Assembly (NCBI GenBank): GCA_948571325.1 | Contig: CAOZKB010000016.1 | Span: forward strand, 1 to 18,151 | From: an uncultured Candidatus Saccharibacteria bacterium | Lineage (GTDB): Bacteria > Patescibacteriota > Saccharimonadia > Saccharimonadales > Saccharimonadaceae | DNA: 18,151 nt | Reading direction: 5' to 3' | Shown: piece after piece, positions 13,409 through 18,151 of the stretch | How the letters are laid out: the number at the start of each line of letters is the position of its first letter | Numbering within the stretch: the stretch's first letter is position 1 | Translations under genes and position numbers: made by a program | Notes under the pieces: generated by a model | The model's input: only the letters and a program-made list of their open reading frames with translations | What the model was told of the DNA's origin: nothing | Databases searched by the model: none

Positions 13409-14476
13409 CTATTCATTTAAGTCTTCTTTGATGAGTTGCAGTACGTTTTTGCTAGCAACTAATAGTTTTTGAACGGCAAATTTTGATTTGTCGACTTGAG
13501 AGACGAAGGAGGCGAAGTCTTCAAGTTTTGCTTTATCTGGTACCGGCAGGAGCACTTTATCAAGCATGTAACGTGTTATTTGATTGATTGTGGTGGTACC
13601 AGTTGATATCTGCGAACGGAAAGCTGGTAACTGAAAATAAGTCATAAGGTATGGATAATAATCGCTTCTTATAATCATCATAAATGCCCCGAAGCTCATC
13701 GTTTCTTTTAATTCTGGGATAAGCGCCACTTTTCCAACGAGCCTAGCACTGCCGTTCCTAGAACACATGAGGATATCGTTCTTTTTTACTATCTTTTTGT
13801 CGCCAACTTCGCAATTCACCCGGACAATATCATTAAGGTTAAGCCGTGAGTCTTGAATATTACTAGAACGCAAGACAATCATGCCATCGCTCGATACGTC
13901 GGCTGGCTTGTACGTAAGGCCGTTCCAATATTCTGCTATATCAGACAATGGCCTAATTAGACACGATTCGTCATTCCCAAACATCTCGACAAATCGGGCT
14001 TTGATGAGGTTGTCAAGAGCTTTAATTAGATTCAGCTTTTGCTGGATGATTTTTTGAATATAGTCCAACTTTGCTACGATTTTTGCCTGTTCGTCCAACG
14101 TGGGAAAAGTATGCTCTCGATTCAGCGAATCTTTTACTTTTACGAATGGCTGAGCAGTACCGCCCTTAATCCACCAATCCTCGTCATTAATCATATACCA
14201 GCAGTAGTCACGGAGAGCTTTCGATTCGTCTACGAATAACGGATGTGTATTGGCGCAGACATTCCATTTTCCGTCAGCTTTGAAGGCTTTTCCGCATCTA
14301 GCACCCACAGCACTAACTACAATACCTGAGTGATCAAAACGGTAGTCTGGCAACCAGACGTCCTGTCCAGATGCGCTATAAGCTGGATACCAGCCCTCTT
14401 GCGGTGTTGTAGCTGCAGTATTTTTAATTGCCGCATTTGATGCCGGTAATGATTTTATAACTTCACTGATCTTCAT
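13409..14476 (-). CDS. hsdS: Type I restriction-modification specificity subunit HsdS (promoter-distal copy)
   Basis: 355 residues with two target-recognition domains. TRD1 is about 1-128, followed by the helical spacer TLDEQAKIVAKLDYIQKI...ALDNLIKARFVEMFG (127-167). TRD2 is about 170-312, followed by the second spacer DFASFVSQVDKSKFAVQKLL (320-339). HsdS pairs with HsdM (and HsdR) and sets the bipartite recognition sequence. It is the last gene of the hsdM-hsdS-recombinase-hsdS series, 36 nt after the recombinase. The Shine-Dalgarno is weak (TAGGG, 8-9 nt upstream). It shares three exact DNA boxes with the other hsdS but both TRDs differ. TRD1 seems short, and the start lacks a clear signal, so this copy could be a silent partner cassette. 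Confidence 0.9.
   Translation of the reverse strand: MKISEVIKSLPASNAAIKNTAATTPQEGWYPAYSASGQDVWLPDYRFDHSGIVVSAVGARCGKAFKADGKWNVCANTHPLFVDESKALRDYCWYMINDEDWWIKGGTAQPFVKVKDSLNREHTFPTLDEQAKIVAKLDYIQKIIQQKLNLIKALDNLIKARFVEMFGNDESCLIRPLSDIAEYWNGLTYKPADVSSDGMIVLRSSNIQDSRLNLNDIVRVNCEVGDKKIVKKNDILMCSRNGSARLVGKVALIPELKETMSFGAFMMIIRSDYYPYLMTYFQLPAFRSQISTGTTTINQITRYMLDKVLLPVPDKAKLEDFASFVSQVDKSKFAVQKLLVASKNVLQLIKEDLNE
13466..13507. repeat. hsdS box A (42 nt), copy 1
   Basis: Identical over 42 nt to 15590-15631. It encodes SFVSQVDKSKFAVQK in the C-terminal spacer of HsdS. Confidence 0.9.
13979..14011. repeat. hsdS box B (33 nt), copy 1
   Basis: Identical over 33 nt to 16116-16148. It encodes LIKARFVEMFG in the central spacer between the two TRDs. 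Confidence 0.9.
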
Positions 14477-14484
14477 TGAAATAT

Positions 14485-14503
14485 CCCTACAAATCCGAAT
14501 TTG
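14485..14503. repeat. hsdS box C (19 nt), copy 1
   Basis: CCCTACAAATCCGAATTTG, identical to 16661-16679 where it covers the end of hsdM. Here it lies in the non-coding gap before the distal hsdS. It contains the dyad CAAAT-N4-ATTTG. Confidence 0.85.
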
Positions 14504-14512
14504 CCTAAGATA

Positions 14513-15481
14513 CTAGGCAATGAATTTGCGGTGGGATACTTTCACGTTGCTCTGATTAACAATAGCATAATGCATCGTTGTATCGATTTGAGAATGCCCT
14601 AAAAGTTTTTGAACCTGCTCGATAGGCATGCCTTTGTCGATGGCTCTAGTCGCCATGGTACGGCGAAATTTATGCGGATGGATTCGGCCGATACCTAATT
14701 CCCTACCTAACGAACGTAGGCGAATCTCAACACCAGAAATCTTCAGCCTGTCATACGGTGCGTCTAGTGATACAAACAGTGCTTCATTATTATCTGAACG
14801 GCTGTTGATGTATCCTTGGAGATGAATCTTCGTTTTAGCGTCAAAATAAACCTTACGCTCCTTATCACCTTTGCCCAAAACTATGCATTCACGCTCTTCG
14901 AAATTAACGTCTTCAATGTTTAGATGGACTAATTCCCCAACTCGAATACCGGTAGAATATAATAAATCAATCATCGCTAAATCACGCAGACTATCGCATC
15001 GATCTCGCAATCTTTCGATTTCTTCGTCTGAGATTATTTCCTTAACCATCTTAACAGTCTTAATCTTATGAATGCGGCGCATGGGACTTTTAATAATATA
15101 GTCTTCCTCTTCTAGCCAAGTGAAGAAACTTGAAATGTTACGCCGGATATTGTCGATAGTAGTCTTACTACAATTATTAATCTCTTGATAGTTAGACAGA
15201 TAGCCACGAATATCGTCCGTGGCTATCTTGCGAATTGGTTCGGTAAAATCAACCAGAAGTTTTTTAATCGTCGTTTCGTAATATGCTAGCGTCCTCTCCG
15301 AACAGCCCTCGATCTTTTTGGCGTTCAGAAACATTTCTAGGTAGTTGAAATTCGTAAGTTTGCTAATTGTCTCCGTGCGATTAGTTAATCTCGAAATGAG
15401 AACTTGTTGTAATTTTTGAGATTGGTTGGCGGTTAGATATTCATCCATGTCCACCAAAATAAACTTAATGGTTTCTTCCAT
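14513..15481 (-). CDS. Tyrosine recombinase (XerC/D-like) between two hsdS genes
   Basis: 322 residues. The SAM-like N-terminal core-binding domain is at about 45-125 (ERTLAYYETTIKKLL; TTIDNIRRNISSFFTWL). The catalytic domain has all expected residues: Arg180 (STGIRVGEL), the GKGDKER hairpin lysine (204), HKFR (His270, Arg273), LLGH (His296) and the nucleophile Tyr305. Such enzymes cut and rejoin DNA at short paired sites; copies next to hsdS genes are known to drive specificity switching in type I systems. AAGGAG sits about 7 nt before the ATG. It is 51 nt after the promoter-proximal hsdS and 36 nt before the distal one, so it is probably co-transcribed. Intact. Confidence 0.95.
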   Translation of the reverse strand: MEETIKFILVDMDEYLTANQSQKLQQVLISRLTNRTETISKLTNFNYLEMFLNAKKIEGCSERTLAYYETTIKKLLVDFTEPIRKIATDDIRGYLSNYQEINNCSKTTIDNIRRNISSFFTWLEEEDYIIKSPMRRIHKIKTVKMVKEIISDEEIERLRDRCDSLRDLAMIDLLYSTGIRVGELVHLNIEDVNFEERECIVLGKGDKERKVYFDAKTKIHLQGYINSRSDNNEALFVSLDAPYDRLKISGVEIRLRSLGRELGIGRIHPHKFRRTMATRAIDKGMPIEQVQKLLGHSQIDTTMHYAIVNQSNVKVSHRKFIA

Positions 15482-15532
15482 TAAAAACTCCTTTGCTAGG
15501 TTACAACCTCCACTTGCAAAGAAATTTTATAT

Positions 15533-16654
15533 CTATCCAAAATACTCCTGCATCAGACTATCAAAGAGTTGTTGAGTTTTTTCCAAAGATTTTTGAACGG
15601 CAAATTTTGATTTGTCGACTTGAGAGACGAAACTAGCAAAGTTTTTCTGTAAGTCTATTGGCGGTATGCAAATCTCCAATGGCGCGATGTCTTTGTTGTT
15701 TATTTGCGGAACGGACGAGCCATCTGATAATGATGCCAGGTCTATCATCTCAAAATATACGAAAAGATACTCTGGCAATATAGAACCATCCGAAGATACT
15801 CCCATTACATTTAAATCTGCACAAATTGGAACCTTAGTTAATCTTTTCTTATTAGTTCCTATTGCGCCGCCCCTTTTAGGGAATATTACACTCCCTACCG
15901 AAAATAGCCCTTTATGAGCTGTTTCTTTTGACACAAATCTTGAAGATGTAGTTATATATTCTTCATTACCAGGAAAGTTCATGTCGCCTACTTTTACATA
16001 CGGGATTGGTCCACCTTCGTTTTCTATTGAGTGATCCAACGATATACCACTCTTTAATTTACAGCAATTACCTATAGCTTCTTTTTTCCAGCTAAACGGA
16101 TTGCTAGATTGATCTCCAAACATCTCGACAAATCGGGCTTTGATGAGGGTATCCAGCAGGCTCAACTCCTTTGTTTTTATTTTAATTTGCACCCGAATCA
16201 GATTTAGTTTTTTCGTCAATTCTAGCTGCGTCTCTTTATCGGGCAGATCTATACTAATAGTCTTCATCTTGCCAAATTTCATACTAGCGCGTGTGCTGCC
16301 TTGTACGAAAGACGTAATTGATTTTTGAAAACCTTTTGATTTGAAGTAATACTTTAGATATTCTGGTATTATCACGTCTTTAGATATCCTGAACACCGGA
16401 TATGCCGGACTCACTATGCCAATATCAGTGCACTCAAGCATATTTGGGTAAAATTCACCAGTATCACTCATGGCTCGATAGGTGAATTCGCCACGTCGAA
16501 TAACCTTATAGCCTGTATTGTCTTTACTGGCAACTTGTTTATTAAAATAGTTGTCTTGTGGAAAAATCCCATTTTTAGAAGACGTGAGAACTGAATATTG
16601 GTTGTTTTGTGTAGTCTTTTCCGAAACTTCCTCTAAAAAATCTGATAGCTTCAT
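15533..16654 (-). CDS. hsdS: Type I restriction-modification specificity subunit HsdS (expressed position)
   Basis: 373 residues. TRD1 is about 1-138, followed by spacer DKETQLELTKKL...LLDTLIKARFVEMFG (139-180). TRD2 is about 182-330, followed by second spacer IDLQKNFASFVSQVDKSKFAVQKSLE (333-358). It begins 8 nt after the hsdM stop with AGGGG 5 nt upstream of the ATG, so it is translated together with hsdM and is the likely active specificity subunit. Its TRDs differ from those of the second hsdS, while the spacer sequences are identical in DNA over boxes A and B. Complete, no frame damage. Confidence 0.95.
   Translation of the reverse strand: MKLSDFLEEVSEKTTQNNQYSVLTSSKNGIFPQDNYFNKQVASKDNTGYKVIRRGEFTYRAMSDTGEFYPNMLECTDIGIVSPAYPVFRISKDVIIPEYLKYYFKSKGFQKSITSFVQGSTRASMKFGKMKTISIDLPDKETQLELTKKLNLIRVQIKIKTKELSLLDTLIKARFVEMFGDQSSNPFSWKKEAIGNCCKLKSGISLDHSIENEGGPIPYVKVGDMNFPGNEEYITTSSRFVSKETAHKGLFSVGSVIFPKRGGAIGTNKKRLTKVPICADLNVMGVSSDGSILPEYLFVYFEMIDLASLSDGSSVPQINNKDIAPLEICIPPIDLQKNFASFVSQVDKSKFAVQKSLEKTQQLFDSLMQEYFG
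15590..15631. repeat. hsdS box A (42 nt), copy 2
   Basis: Exact copy of 13466-13507, same orientation, 2.1 kb apart. Confidence 0.9.
16116..16148. repeat. hsdS box B (33 nt), copy 2
   Basis: Exact copy of 13979-14011, same orientation. Confidence 0.9.
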
Positions 16655-16660
16655 AATTGC

Positions 16661-16679
16661 CCCTACAAATCCGAATTTG
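16661..16679. repeat. hsdS box C (19 nt), copy 2
   Basis: Exact copy of 14485-14503. It overlaps the last codons and stop of hsdM (NSDL-stop) and the ribosome binding site region of the proximal hsdS. Confidence 0.85.
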
Positions 16680-18114
16680 TTGCGTTTAATAATTTTTTGA
16701 GTTCAGCTAAGTTGTCAGCCACTTCCTGGTTGAGCTTTTCGATGTCAGCGAGAATTTCTTCAGTAGGCGGGTAGTCAATTTTTTCAATTTCGATTTCTTT
16801 GTACTTATTAATCGAAAGATCGTAGTTATTGTCCACAATTTCAGTCTTATCAACAAAGAATGACTGCTCGGTGCGTTTGCGATCCTGCTCCCCGTCAAGG
16901 TGCTTAATTCGCTTGAGGATATCAGGTATATCGTTGGCTTTAATAGCAGACCGCTTATCGTCCAGGCTAAAACCATCGGCTTTCATGTCGTAGAACCAAA
17001 CCTTATCAGTACCTCCGCTATTTGTCTTGGTAAAAATCAGAATTGCGGTTGAAACTCCAGCATACGGCTTGAAAACTCCGGATGGCATCGAGATAACCGC
17101 TGTAAGTTTTTGATTTTCGACAATTTCTTTACGCAGAGCCTTGTGTGCAGTAGTACTACCAAACAAAACTCCGTCTGGTACAATTACCGCGGCACGGCCA
17201 TTTGGCTTGAGATGCGACGCAATATAATCTACGAATAGAAGTTCAGCACGATTCGAAGAGATGCTAAACTTTTTGTGCGGAACAATACCACCTTTTGGCG
17301 ACATGAATGGTGGATTAGCAATAATCACATCGTACTTATCGTCCCAATAATCTTCGGAGCTAAGAGTATCGTGCTCAATAATGTTTGGTGCCTTAAAACC
17401 ATGTAAATACAAGTTTACACGAGCGAGACGAGTCATATTGGGTTCAATATCAAAGCCATAGAAATTTTTGTGAAGTTTCTCGATATCATCACTATTGAGC
17501 CGCGCACCATCAGAGCTATTGTTTCGGCGAATGTGTTTATAGGCAGAAATCAAGAATCCGGCTGTACCGCAGGCTGGGTCAAGAATTTTTTCAGTCTTCT
17601 GAGGATCGACAATTTCTACCATAAAATCAATAATGTGCCGCGGTGTACGAAACTGACCAAGCTTACCTTGCGCACTCATGGTAGACAACAAGTACTCATA
17701 GGCATCACCAATTGAATCATTATCACCGCGCTTAATTTTATCTATTTCTCGCAGGAAAAGGTTTAGCGTATGAGGATCGTTAAAGGTCAAAGTTGCGCCA
17801 TTAAAAATTTCGCGAAAAAGTGGTGGGATGTTCGGGTTGCGACTCATTTTTTCTAGAGCCTCGCGATAAAGTAATACGCGATCGCTGCCATTGACAGTGG
17901 AATCCATTAAATTATGCCAGCTATATTTCTCGTATTCACCGGAAAAATATGATCGTTTGCCACCTAGCGCCGCAGAATCATCGTCAATGGCTGACATGAA
18001 TTTATAAATTAGCGCATATGATAAAGCATCAACCTGCGCAATTGGACTGGGTAATTTACCGACTAGAATATCTCGTGCAGTATCGATAATTTGTTTTAGT
18101 TGCGAAAACTCCAT
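16663..18114 (-). CDS. hsdM: Type I restriction-modification DNA methyltransferase HsdM
   Basis: 483 residues. An N-terminal helical HsdM domain (about 1-130) is followed by GQFRTPR (153-159), SAM-binding motif I DPACGTAGF (179-187), FDIEPNMTRLA (221-231) and catalytic motif IV NPPF (267-270). These identify an adenine-N6 methyltransferase. The C-terminal ~40 residues form a probable coiled coil (EEILADIEKLNQEVADNLAEL) for HsdS contact. The ATG at 18114 is preceded by AAAGGA. It is the first gene of the visible operon, 8 nt before hsdS. No hsdR is in the window; only 37 nt remain to the right edge, so the restriction subunit, if present, lies beyond. Confidence 0.97.
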   Translation of the reverse strand: MEFSQLKQIIDTARDILVGKLPSPIAQVDALSYALIYKFMSAIDDDSAALGGKRSYFSGEYEKYSWHNLMDSTVNGSDRVLLYREALEKMSRNPNIPPLFREIFNGATLTFNDPHTLNLFLREIDKIKRGDNDSIGDAYEYLLSTMSAQGKLGQFRTPRHIIDFMVEIVDPQKTEKILDPACGTAGFLISAYKHIRRNNSSDGARLNSDDIEKLHKNFYGFDIEPNMTRLARVNLYLHGFKAPNIIEHDTLSSEDYWDDKYDVIIANPPFMSPKGGIVPHKKFSISSNRAELLFVDYIASHLKPNGRAAVIVPDGVLFGSTTAHKALRKEIVENQKLTAVISMPSGVFKPYAGVSTAILIFTKTNSGGTDKVWFYDMKADGFSLDDKRSAIKANDIPDILKRIKHLDGEQDRKRTEQSFFVDKTEIVDNNYDLSINKYKEIEIEKIDYPPTEEILADIEKLNQEVADNLAELKKLLNATNSDL

Positions 18115-18151
18115 TTTATCCTTTCACTCTTAACTTATCCACATTAATATA

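Noticed and set aside
13409..16679. Invertible hsdS cassette
   Set aside because: All shared boxes between the two hsdS genes are in the same orientation; no inverted copies were found, so simple inversion is not supported.
1..18151. CRISPR array or insertion sequence
   Set aside because: No regularly spaced repeats and no transposase or terminal inverted repeats flanking one were seen; the repeats present are paired hsdS boxes, tRNA remnants and hairpins.

Overview
The window looks like a chromosomal segment of a small-genome, AT-rich bacterium that uses the standard genetic code (TGA is used as a stop). The mix of a lean core, tRNA genes with encoded CCA ends and many genes that appear to be leaderless fits a Patescibacteria/CPR genome, with Saccharibacteria as my best guess. 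That placement is an inference from gene content and style and rests on no database match.

Left half (1-8.9 kb): tRNA-Met(CAU) and tRNA-Ser(UGA) on the minus strand with a repeat-rich spacer; yebC; a divergent single-chain GmrSD-type DUF262/DUF1524 restriction protein; tRNA-Leu(CAG); a strongly expressed-looking 113-aa protein of unknown function followed by a truncated paralogue; ftsH; a frameshifted zinc-ribbon/membrane protein; a Nudix hydrolase; tRNA-Pro(UGG); a TfoX N-terminal-domain protein; and tRNA-Pro(GGG) on the plus strand.

Right half (8.9-18.1 kb): an accessory and probable defence region that looks more AT-rich, with almost every gene on the minus strand. It holds a start-less ORF remnant, a GNAT acetyltransferase, a large Mrr-like (QxK) nuclease whose N terminus is split off by a frameshift, a frameshifted HNH nuclease, a GIY-YIG (T5orf172-type) protein with a possible RAMA-like C-terminal domain, and a type I restriction-modification operon in the order hsdM - hsdS - tyrosine recombinase - hsdS. 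The two hsdS genes share three exactly conserved boxes in the same order and orientation: 19 nt just upstream of the start, 33 nt in the middle and 42 nt near the end. This is the layout of a specificity-shuffling system. No hsdR lies in the window; hsdM starts 37 nt from the right edge, so hsdR is expected outside.

How it fits together: HsdM with either HsdS would make a methyltransferase. The recombinase and repeat boxes could swap target-recognition domains. The GIY-YIG protein, the Mrr-like nuclease and the GmrSD protein are candidates for modification-aware nucleases. At least five stand-alone genes have a -10 hexamer ending only 6-8 nt before the ATG and no Shine-Dalgarno, which implies leaderless mRNAs. 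Several accessory genes are interrupted by single-base frameshifts, mostly at short homopolymers, so real decay and sequencing indels both remain possible.
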